Shown here in pieces: positions 41,294 to 48,601 of a stretch of 64,000 bases of DNA (positions are counted from its first letter, which is position 1; each line of letters starts with the position of its first letter). The position numbers and the translations under genes were made by a program. The stretch lies in NCBI GenBank assembly GCA_937901745.1, contig CALGSZ010000105.1, forward strand, positions 62,001 to 126,000. The letters are read 5' to 3'. The notes under the pieces were generated by a model. The model was not told where the DNA came from and did no database searches. It saw only the letters and a list, made by a program, of their open reading frames with translations. Source of the stretch: an uncultured Chloroflexota bacterium (lineage in GTDB: Bacteria; Chloroflexota; Chloroflexia; Thermomicrobiales; UBA6265).

Positions 41294-42394
41294 ATGAGTA
41301 ACCTGTTGACAACCCTGGCCGAGATCGACCGGCGATACCACGAACTGGATCATCTGCTGGCCGATCCCGCGATTGCGACGGACCCTCAAAAACTCCAGGA
41401 ATACGGTCGAGAGCGCGCGGAGCTGGAGGAGGTGGTCGCCGCCTACAAGGAGCTGCGCGATACGGAAAGCCAGATCGCGGAGACGGAAAGCCTGACGCGC
41501 GATCCAGACCCAGAGATCGCCGATCTCGCCATCGATGAGTTGAAGCGGCTGCGGGAGCAACGCGAGCAGACGCTGAAGCGGATCAAGCTGCTCCTGGTGC
41601 CGAAAGACCCGAACGACGAAAAGAACGTCATCGTCGAGATCCGGGCAGGCACCGGCGGGGAGGAAGCGGCGCTCTTCGCCGCCGACCTCTTCCGGATGTA
41701 CACGCGCTACGCGGAGCGCCAGCGCTGGAAGGTGGAGGTGCTCTCCAGCACGGAGACGGACACCGGCGGCTTCCGCGAGATCATCTTCAAGGTCTCCGGC
41801 AAGGGCGCCTACAGCCACCTTCGGTACGAGAGCGGCGTCCACCGCGTGCAGCGCGTGCCAGTAACGGAGAGCCAAGGGCGCATCCATACCTCGACTGCGA
41901 GTGTGGCTGTCTTGCCGGAGGCCGAAGAGGTCGATATCAAGATCAATGAGGAAGACCTGAGGATCGACGTCTTCCGCTCGACCGGACACGGCGGGCAGAG
42001 CGTCAACACCACCGACTCGGCCGTGCGCATTACGCACCTGCCGACCGGCTTGGTGGTGACCTGCCAGGACGAGAAGAGCCAGCTCAAGAACAAGACGAAG
42101 GCGCTGATGGTTCTCCGCTCGCGCCTCTACGAGATGGAGCAGCGGCGATTAGCGGAAGAGCGGGGCGAGGCCCGACGCTCCCAGATCGGTAGCGCCGAGC
42201 GCAGCGAGAAGATCCGCACGTACAACTTCCCGCAGGACCGCGTCACCGATCACCGGCTCAAGCTGAGCCTGAGCAACCTGCCCGCGATCCTCGACGGACA
42301 GCTTGACGAGCTGATCCAGGAGCTGCGCGCCGCCGATGAGGCAGAGCGCCTCGCCGAAGCCGGGCTGGACGACCGCGCCGAGGCCGCCGATTAG
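41294..42394 (+). CDS. prfA: Peptide chain release factor 1
   Basis: The 366 residues match RF1. The codon-recognition loop reads RVPVTESQGRIHTS (PVT in place of the common PAT/PxT), which reads UAA and UAG. The catalytic GGQ lies in FRSTGHGGQSVNTTDSAVRI. The Arg/Gln-rich domain 3 and the SDNR end (IRTYNFPQDRVTDHR) are intact. The usual neighbour prmC, which methylates the GGQ glutamine, is 3.8 kb downstream, separated by three exported proteins. A strong hairpin follows the stop codon. Confidence 0.96.
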   Translation: MSNLLTTLAEIDRRYHELDHLLADPAIATDPQKLQEYGRERAELEEVVAAYKELRDTESQIAETESLTRDPDPEIADLAIDELKRLREQREQTLKRIKLLLVPKDPNDEKNVIVEIRAGTGGEEAALFAADLFRMYTRYAERQRWKVEVLSSTETDTGGFREIIFKVSGKGAYSHLRYESGVHRVQRVPVTESQGRIHTSTASVAVLPEAEEVDIKINEEDLRIDVFRSTGHGGQSVNTTDSAVRITHLPTGLVVTCQDEKSQLKNKTKALMVLRSRLYEMEQRRLAEERGEARRSQIGSAERSEKIRTYNFPQDRVTDHRLKLSLSNLPAILDGQLDELIQELRAADEAERLAEAGLDDRAEAAD

Positions 42395-42429
42395 CCCGGC
42401 GAAGTTCCTCCTGAACGAAGACTAAGAAT

Positions 42430-42471
42430 GAGGACGCGGCCGGGCTGAGACATCGCACTGGCCGCGTCCTC
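42430..42471. terminator. Bidirectional hairpin terminator between prfA and cytochrome c
   Basis: GAGGACGCGGCC (42430-42441) pairs perfectly with GGCCGCGTCCTC (42460-42471), twelve pairs with an 18-base loop, and CGTGTCTCCC follows. It lies between the convergent stop codons of prfA and the cytochrome c gene. Confidence 0.75.
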
Positions 42472-42495
42472 GTGTCTCCCTACGTTAGCGATGGA

Positions 42496-43083
42496 CTACT
42501 GGCCAAGCGTCGGGATCGGCGTCACCCCGGCGGGCACGGCGCCTCCCGGCTCCTCAGGCTCAGCCGGTGTGCCATCCGCGGCAGGCGTCGCTGACTCTGG
42601 CGTCCCGGTCCAGCCGATCGGTGTGGCCGGCTCCGGCGGCGGCGCGCTGAATTGCTCGCGGACTTCGGCAACCACAGCCGGATCGACCGCCGACGCCTGA
42701 TTGCCCCAAGCCTGCCGGATGTACGAAACGACTCCGGCGATCTGCTCGTCCGAGAAGCCGCGGAAGGACGGCATCCCTGCCCGTCCATTCAACACGGTCT
42801 GAACGACCGGGCGCGGATCTTCGATCGTGACGAACGGGTTACCGGCCAGCGCCGGGATGCCGCCGATACCTTCGCGCATGACCCCCGCCCCTTCCGGCCG
42901 GTGACAAGAGACGCAGATGCTCGTGTAAATCTGCTCTCCCTGGGCAATCAGCTCCGCCTCACTCGGCGCGGCGACCTCCGGAGAGGCTTCTTGGGCGACT
43001 CCCAAGCCAGGCACGACGACCGCCAGCAACGCAAGGGTCGCGATCGCGAGGAGAGCGAGCTGCCGTTGACGTGTGTGGGACAT
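42496..43083 (-). CDS. Exported cytochrome c
   Basis: The 195 residues begin with a Sec-type signal ending near GLGVAQEA. The haem site is Cys57-Val-Ser-Cys60-His61, and Met104 in GRAGMPSFRGFSDEQIAGVV is the second haem ligand, as in small soluble c-type cytochromes. The last 60 residues are Pro/Glu/Ala-rich and probably unfolded. The gene starts 63 nt after the flavin amine oxidase on the same strand, so it may accept electrons from that enzyme outside the membrane. Other cytochrome maturation genes are not in the window. Confidence 0.88.
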   Translation of the reverse strand: MSHTRQRQLALLAIATLALLAVVVPGLGVAQEASPEVAAPSEAELIAQGEQIYTSICVSCHRPEGAGVMREGIGGIPALAGNPFVTIEDPRPVVQTVLNGRAGMPSFRGFSDEQIAGVVSYIRQAWGNQASAVDPAVVAEVREQFSAPPPEPATPIGWTGTPESATPAADGTPAEPEEPGGAVPAGVTPIPTLGQ

Positions 43084-43146
43084 CCGATTCCTCCCTCCTG
43101 ACGTCGCCAGAACGGCTGACGCGGCGACACGGCGAACAGCTCACTT

Positions 43147-44775
43147 TCATCCGCTCTGCATCGCTCTCTCGTGCAGCTTCTCGATCTGCATCCAGGCGGA
43201 CTGGATCGCCCCTTCCATCCAGCCAGGGATCTGGCTGATGAAGTCGCCGGCGAAGTAGATGCGACCGTCCGGCTCCAGCAGGCGCGGGTAGTAGTTCTCC
43301 CGCGCGTAGTTGGACCAGCCGGCCCAGCCGCCCATCGCGTACGGCATCCGGTGCCAGGCGACGGAGAAGCCCTTCCCGTCGTACTCCTCGCGGAACTGTG
43401 GGTGAATCTTGCTGCCGAAGTCGAGCGCGACCTCGATTCGCTCTTGCAGCGACAAGGCGCTGACCTCGGCCGCGGCATTGCCGAAGTTGTAGTAGGCCTG
43501 GATGACGCCCTTCTCGGTGTGATAGTCCCAGGTCGGATACGAGATCGTCCCAATTGCCGGGTTGTTCGTGAACGTCAACCCGCCGTAGATCCAGTCGTCC
43601 TCCTCCCAGAACCGGCGCTTGAATTGGAGGCCGAGCTTGCCGACGATCGCATATGCTGAGCCCCGGATCGCCTCCAGGGTGGGCCCGGAGACGTCAACGC
43701 GTGGCATGCGGCTCAGGACCGACAGTGGGATTGTCGAGATGCAGTAGTCGGCGGTCGTCGTCCTCGTCTCGCCGCTCGGCTTGTCGACATAGACGATCTC
43801 GACGCCGGTGTCGCTCTGCCGGATCTCGCGGACTTCTGATTCGAGCAGAAGGTGATCGGCGACCCGCGGTTGGAAGCCCTCCTCGTAAATTTGGCTCATC
43901 CCCTTGGCCGGCTTCGTCATCACGGGCTGGTGGAGAAGATTGCCGAGCGGCGTCAGATCGCCAGACACTTGCACGAACGGCAGCAAATCCTGCAGCGGGA
44001 ACGGCGCGGTTGGCACCTCACGCTGGAGCCCGGCTAAGTCCAGCCCGGACCAGCCACGCGCGACGTTCGGCTGGTAGGTCAGATCATCGGAGGAGAGCAG
44101 GCCCAGGTCGATTAGATAATCAACGAATGCGTCACGATCCTCCTCGGTCAGCTCCAGGTCGAGGAGATCCTGGCTGATCGCCTTGGCGAGCAGCTCCGAG
44201 GTGTAGCCGCGCATATCCACGACGATCTCTCGGATCCGGACTGGCCGTTCATTGAGCGGGCCGCGAATGCCGGACATGTAGGCGAAGGCGTTCATGTTGA
44301 GGTCGGTGTGGTGGATGGTGGGGATCTGGAACTCGCGCATGTAGTGGTGGACGCCGCGATGGACATACGGGATGCGCCAGGCGCCGGCGTCGAACCACTG
44401 GCCCTCGTCGAAATCGCAGACCTGCTCTTCGCCGCCGAGCTCATGGGTGCGTGCCCCGCGACGAGCGGTGAAGACGTGGCCGCCCACCCGATAGTCGGCC
44501 TCGATGATCTGAATCTGGTAGCCGCGCTTGGAAAGCTCGTAACCGGCAACCAATCCGGCCGGACCAGCGCCGAGGATCACCACACTCTTGCCGCTGGCAT
44601 CCCCTTCGAGAGGCGGTGGTTCAGTCTGCTTGGCCTCCGCGAATTGCCCCCAAGCGCTCAGCGCGCTGAAAGCGGCAGCCGCGCCGCCGACCGCGCCAAC
44701 AGCCTGGATGAAGCGCCGGCGTGTCAGAGTCTGGGTCTTGCCATTGGGAATTGACCCACCCACTACGTCGGTCAT
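43147..44775 (-). CDS. Tat-exported FAD-dependent amine oxidase
   Basis: The 542-residue protein has a twin-arginine signal, LTRRRFIQAVGAVGGAAAAF. The FAD-binding motif follows at VVILGAGPAGLVAGYELSKR with an acidic QIIEADYRVGGHVFTARRG, typical of flavin monoamine oxidases and phytoene-desaturase-like enzymes. The C-terminal GRIYFAGDFISQIPGWMEGA is the second FAD contact. The nature of the amine is unknown. GAAGGAGG precedes the ATG. A cytochrome c follows on the same strand, which fits electron transfer to cytochrome rather than oxygen, by inference. Confidence 0.88.
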   Translation of the reverse strand: MTDVVGGSIPNGKTQTLTRRRFIQAVGAVGGAAAAFSALSAWGQFAEAKQTEPPPLEGDASGKSVVILGAGPAGLVAGYELSKRGYQIQIIEADYRVGGHVFTARRGARTHELGGEEQVCDFDEGQWFDAGAWRIPYVHRGVHHYMREFQIPTIHHTDLNMNAFAYMSGIRGPLNERPVRIREIVVDMRGYTSELLAKAISQDLLDLELTEEDRDAFVDYLIDLGLLSSDDLTYQPNVARGWSGLDLAGLQREVPTAPFPLQDLLPFVQVSGDLTPLGNLLHQPVMTKPAKGMSQIYEEGFQPRVADHLLLESEVREIRQSDTGVEIVYVDKPSGETRTTTADYCISTIPLSVLSRMPRVDVSGPTLEAIRGSAYAIVGKLGLQFKRRFWEEDDWIYGGLTFTNNPAIGTISYPTWDYHTEKGVIQAYYNFGNAAAEVSALSLQERIEVALDFGSKIHPQFREEYDGKGFSVAWHRMPYAMGGWAGWSNYARENYYPRLLEPDGRIYFAGDFISQIPGWMEGAIQSAWMQIEKLHERAMQSG

Positions 44776-45155
44776 CGGGACCTCCTTCCCCGCCGGCGGA
44801 ATCGTCTACCGACGGTCGCTTGGATGCCGTCTGCCCACCGCTGACTGGCGCTCGATTCCGGCGATTGCTGCTCCGCCCATCGCGTCGGTGCTCGACACTC
44901 ACGGCGAGAGCAAACTGCCGAAAATTCAGCCGCAACCGGCAGGCACCGCAGGTTCTATGCCATGAAGGATGGGAAGGAAGGGCAACGCGACCGTACGCGG
45001 CCATGTCGCCGCGCCCAATGATGGCGCACGGTCTCAAGACCTCAACGCCTCGACTCGACCGGTTCAACGGTTCGCGGTCGAGCGGAGGTGAAATTCAGGG
45101 GAGCATCATGGGATTGGCGGGGCCCGGATGACCCCGCCGCGAAGAATCGAGAGGG
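44776..45155. other. Intergenic region upstream of the amine oxidase
   Basis: About 380 bases with no supported gene and no strong promoter. The minus strand must hold the promoter of the oxidase/cytochrome unit; no clear -35/-10 pair is seen. Short GC-rich frames in it lack motifs. Confidence 0.35.
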
Positions 45156-46028
45156 TTAGACGAGCGCCAGCGCGCGCACCGGCCCACCGGAAGCATTCTC
45201 ATGCTTCGGGCCGCCAACGATGATCGTCGCGCCAGACGGCGGCACGGTGGCGAGATTGGCCAGATTCTCCAAGCCGTACTTCCCGGCGCCGAGCACGGTG
45301 ACGTGGGTCGCGAAGTCGGTGGTCGGACCGTAGTCGAGACTGATCGTATCGACGCCGATGCCGACGATCTGCCGCTCGTTCACCAGGAACGCGGCGGCAT
45401 CGGGGTGCCAACCGGGATAATGCTGCACGTCGTTCTCGTCAATGTTGAGGTAGCTCGTCGGATCGCTGACGCGCGACTCCCAGCCAGAGTGCATCGCGAC
45501 GAAGGCTCCCGCCGGGATCGGGCCATACTGGCTCTCCCAAGCCAGGAGATCGTCCACCGTCACCTGCGCATCGGGATCGGTCGCCGCCCGCTCATGGATG
45601 TGCACCACGCAGAGGGGAGCGATCAGCACCTCGGGTGGAAGGTTCTCGGCCGTCATTCCATCGGCGATGAAATGCGCCGGAGCGTCCATATGCGTTCCAG
45701 TGTGCTCATCGAGCGTCAGCTGGTTCTTGAAGAAGCCGTTCTCCTCGATCGTGACGAGCACGTCGATTCGCATCTGTTGCGCGCCGGGGAACATCGGGAA
45801 ATTCGGTCCATGAACGTGCGTCAGATCGACAATCTGCGTGAACCCGCTGGGCAACACGGGAGTCGCCAGCGGCGACGCGACCGGCGTCCCCTCCTGGGCG
45901 CGAGCCGCGCCCGCGCCGCGCCCGAGCGCGCCGACCATGGCTGCCGCGCCGAGCGCCCCCGCGCCGGAAATGAAGCGCCGTCTGGAAATCTCCTGCCTAA
46001 CCTTCGCGATGATTTCCGGCGAGCACAT
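45156..46028 (-). CDS. Tat-exported cyclase-family (kynurenine formamidase-like) hydrolase
   Basis: The ATG at 46028 follows AAGGAGGGG and gives 290 residues. A twin-arginine signal (ISRRRFISGAGALGAAAM) is followed by an AQE-type mature start near residue 45. The cyclase-family metal motif is His109-x3-His113-x-Asp115-x3-His119 in LDEHTGTHMDAPAHF. These enzymes open amides or cyclic imides such as N-formylkynurenine. Being exported is unusual for this family. It lies between two Tat- or Sec-exported redox proteins and prmC. Confidence 0.87.
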   Translation of the reverse strand: MCSPEIIAKVRQEISRRRFISGAGALGAAAMVGALGRGAGAARAQEGTPVASPLATPVLPSGFTQIVDLTHVHGPNFPMFPGAQQMRIDVLVTIEENGFFKNQLTLDEHTGTHMDAPAHFIADGMTAENLPPEVLIAPLCVVHIHERAATDPDAQVTVDDLLAWESQYGPIPAGAFVAMHSGWESRVSDPTSYLNIDENDVQHYPGWHPDAAAFLVNERQIVGIGVDTISLDYGPTTDFATHVTVLGAGKYGLENLANLATVPPSGATIIVGGPKHENASGGPVRALALV

Positions 46029-46156
46029 GCGTGGATCCCCTCCTTCGCAACAACGGGCCCAACACTGAGCCCGCGCCAACAACAGATCGAGGAACCCAAC
46101 CTTCCCGGTGCAACTATCATCTTACATCGCGGAAGTGGCTTCGCAATGGCAGGACA

Positions 46157-47053
46157 ATGAAGTGCCAATCGCTTGAAGAAACGACGATCGCCGAGGTGCT
46201 GCGCGCGGCAAGCGAGCAGCTCGCGCGGCAGGGCTCGCCGACGCCTCGGCTCGACGCCGAGGTACTGCTACGGCACGTCCTGGGCCTCGACCGGACGGCG
46301 CTCTTCCTGCGCCTCAACGCACCGCTGGAGCCTGAAGATCTGGCGCGGTTCGAAGCGCTCCTCGCACGCCGGCTCGCTGGAGTACCGGTTGCGTATCTGA
46401 TCGGCGAGCGGGAGTTTATGGGATTACCGTTTCACGTTGGGTCAGGGGTGCTCGTGCCGCGCCCGGAGACGGAGCACCTCGTCGAGTGGGCCTTGGAATG
46501 GCTGAGGGCGCGGCCAGGGAGCAAGATCGTTGACGTCGGGACGGGCAGCGGCGCGATCGCGCTCTCGATCGCCCACCACGTGCCGCCAGTGCCGGGCCAG
46601 CTAATCGTCGGCGCTGATATCTCGCGAGACGCGCTCCGGATCGCGGCGAGCAATCGAGAGCACCTCGGGCTCAACGAGCGCGTGCATCTGGTCCGCGGTG
46701 ACCTGCTCACCTGGTGCCGAGGCCCGCTCGATCTCGTCCTGGCGAACCTGCCCTACCTCCGCCCGAGCCAGATCGCCGAGAACCCGGAGATCCACGCCGA
46801 GCCCAGGCTGGCGCTGGAGGGCGGCCCTGATGGATTCGATCTCTACCGCCGGCTCCTGGCGGATGTCGAGCGCGTGCTCGCGCTGGACGGCGCGCTCGCC
46901 TACGAGATCGATCCCTCCCAGGCCGATCTGGCGCTCGCGGCCACCAGCGCCGCCTTCCCCGGCGCGCGCGTCAGCATTCGGCCTGACCTCGCAGGGCTGC
47001 CGCGCCTTGTCGTTGCGGAGCGTGACGCCGGTCGCGGTATGATGCCGGGGTGA
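46157..47053 (+). CDS. prmC: Peptide chain release factor N5-glutamine methyltransferase
   Basis: The ATG at 46157 has AGGA two to three bases upstream, and gives 298 residues. The N-terminal helical domain is followed by a SAM-binding methyltransferase: GVPVAYLIGEREFMGLPFHV, VPRPETEHLVEWAL and VDVGTGSGAIALSIA. The catalytic motif normally NPPY is Asn197-Leu-Pro-Tyr200 (VLANLPYLRPSQI). It methylates the GGQ glutamine of release factors 1 and 2. Separation from prfA by 3.8 kb is unusual. Confidence 0.93.
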   Translation: MKCQSLEETTIAEVLRAASEQLARQGSPTPRLDAEVLLRHVLGLDRTALFLRLNAPLEPEDLARFEALLARRLAGVPVAYLIGEREFMGLPFHVGSGVLVPRPETEHLVEWALEWLRARPGSKIVDVGTGSGAIALSIAHHVPPVPGQLIVGADISRDALRIAASNREHLGLNERVHLVRGDLLTWCRGPLDLVLANLPYLRPSQIAENPEIHAEPRLALEGGPDGFDLYRRLLADVERVLALDGALAYEIDPSQADLALAATSAAFPGARVSIRPDLAGLPRLVVAERDAGRGMMPG

Positions 47054-47083
47054 TTGTCGCTGCCGGGGCAAGGAGCATCTGTC

Positions 47084-48121
47084 GTGTCGATCCCTGGAAA
47101 GGATCCCCGTCTCACACCATACGGTGAGACGAATCTGGGCACGCCGCCAGAATTGCTGGACAGCTTCATCGTGCCCAACGATCGCTTCTTCGTCCGTTCA
47201 AACGGGCAGATCCCGACGCTTGACGCTGAGACGTGGCGCCTCCGTGTTGGCGGCCAGGTGGAGCGACCGCTGGAGCTCTCGCTCGCCGATCTCCGCGAAT
47301 TTCCAAACCGTACCCTGACGGCTTTTCTGGAATGCTCCGGCAATAGCCGCACGCGCTATTCCCCGCCAGCCGAAGGGACACCGTGGAAGAACGATGCAAT
47401 CGGGAACGCGGTCTGGACCGGGACGTCGCTCCGTCACGTCCTTGACGCGGCCGGCGTGCGCGACGGCGCCGTGGATGTCGTCGCCCAAGGCGCGGATCTG
47501 CCAGACATGCGGCGCTCGCTGCCGCTGGCAACCGCCCGCGACCCGGACGTGCTCCTCGTCTGGGAGATGAACGGTGAGCCGCTGCCAGCGGCGCACGGCG
47601 GTCCGGTTCGGCTCTTCGTCCCGCGCTGGGGCGGAATCGCTTCGACGAAGTGGCTGATCGAGCTAGAGGTGCTCGATCGGCCGTTCACCGGCCATTACCA
47701 GGGCGATCTCTATGTTCTGATCTCCCCAGAGGGCGAGAAGCTCGAGCTCGTCCGGGAGATGCCGGTCAAGTCGATCATCACCCACCCGCTGGCCGAAGCA
47801 GTCGTCCGGCCCGGCTCGGTCACGATCTCCGGCTTCGCATGGTCCGGATTGGCCGGCATCGCCCGCGTCGAGGTCAGCACTGACGGCGGGGCATCCTGGG
47901 CCGACGCCGAGATCGTGGAGCGGGCCGGTCCGCTGGCGTGGGTGCGCTGGACGCACACATGGAACGCGCGGCCGGGCACGGTCCACCTGCGCTGCCGCGC
48001 GACTGATGAGCGCGGATTGACGCAGCCGGTTACCGCGCGCTGGAACGCAAAGGGCTATCAGAACAACGCGATTGATGAAGTTGTCGTGACGGTTGCCGAG
48101 ACAGACATCACTAGGGAGTAA
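47084..48121 (+). CDS. Sulfite-oxidase-like molybdopterin enzyme
   Basis: The GTG at 47084 follows AAGGAG by nine bases and gives 345 residues. The molybdopterin domain contains Cys84 in TAFLECSGNSR, the molybdenum ligand, and GNAVWTGTSLRHVLDAAG, HGGPVRLFVPRWGGIASTKW. The C-terminal dimerisation domain has the Ig-like GFAWSGLAGIARVEVSTDGG followed by WTHTWNARPGTVHLRCRATD. There is no signal peptide or haem domain, so it is cytoplasmic, as in plant-type sulfite oxidases. The substrate is not certain. Confidence 0.9.
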   Translation: MSIPGKDPRLTPYGETNLGTPPELLDSFIVPNDRFFVRSNGQIPTLDAETWRLRVGGQVERPLELSLADLREFPNRTLTAFLECSGNSRTRYSPPAEGTPWKNDAIGNAVWTGTSLRHVLDAAGVRDGAVDVVAQGADLPDMRRSLPLATARDPDVLLVWEMNGEPLPAAHGGPVRLFVPRWGGIASTKWLIELEVLDRPFTGHYQGDLYVLISPEGEKLELVREMPVKSIITHPLAEAVVRPGSVTISGFAWSGLAGIARVEVSTDGGASWADAEIVERAGPLAWVRWTHTWNARPGTVHLRCRATDERGLTQPVTARWNAKGYQNNAIDEVVVTVAETDITRE

Positions 48122-48135
48122 CCAAACGGTTCACT

Positions 48136-48576
48136 ATGGGAGTGATTGCAGTCTTACCTGAGTCAGAAATCGAAGAGCTATTGCGAACGGCGGTCGTCGG
48201 CCGGATCGCGTGCTGCGGACACGGCAGCGAGGGCGACGGCCGGCCGTATGTCGTCCCTCTTGCCTACGGCTACGACGGTGAAGCCGTGTACGCGCACAGC
48301 TCGGTTGGTCGCAAGATCCGCCTGATGCGCGCAAATCCGCTCGTCACGTTCGAGGTCGACGAGGCGGAGGCGCCGGACCGGTGGCGCAGCGTCATCGCCG
48401 AGGGGGTCTACGAGGAGCTGACCGACCCGGCCGAGCGCGAGCGGGCAATGGCGATCATCTATCCCGACCCGCGGACGCGCCCGGAGCTGCCGCCGGAGAC
48501 GATCATCTACCGCATCCGACTGACAGCCAAATCCGGGCGCTACGAGGTGCCGAGCCCCGACGGGGAGTCGGCATAG
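48136..48576 (+). CDS. PPOX-type (pyridoxamine 5'-phosphate oxidase family) flavoprotein
   Basis: The 146 residues fit the split-barrel FMN family: LPESEIEELLRTAVVGRIAC, GRPYVVPLAYGYDGEAVYAH, SSVGRKIRLMRANPLVTFEV and SVIAEGVYEELTD, ending with IIYRIRLTAKSGRYE. Relatives bind FMN or F420 and reduce nitro or other groups (NimA-like). It lies 15 nt after the molybdoenzyme and 26 nt before the diol dehydratase, so all may share one transcript. The reaction cannot be assigned. Confidence 0.85.
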   Translation: MGVIAVLPESEIEELLRTAVVGRIACCGHGSEGDGRPYVVPLAYGYDGEAVYAHSSVGRKIRLMRANPLVTFEVDEAEAPDRWRSVIAEGVYEELTDPAERERAMAIIYPDPRTRPELPPETIIYRIRLTAKSGRYEVPSPDGESA

Positions 48577-48601
48577 CGCCCGCGAGAGAGGAGAATCGTT
48601 C

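Noticed and set aside
47054..48601. Cobalamin riboswitch expected for a B12-dependent dehydratase
   Set aside because: No GCCACTG box or B12-type leader precedes the dehydratase, whose gene follows the PPOX gene by only 26 nt.
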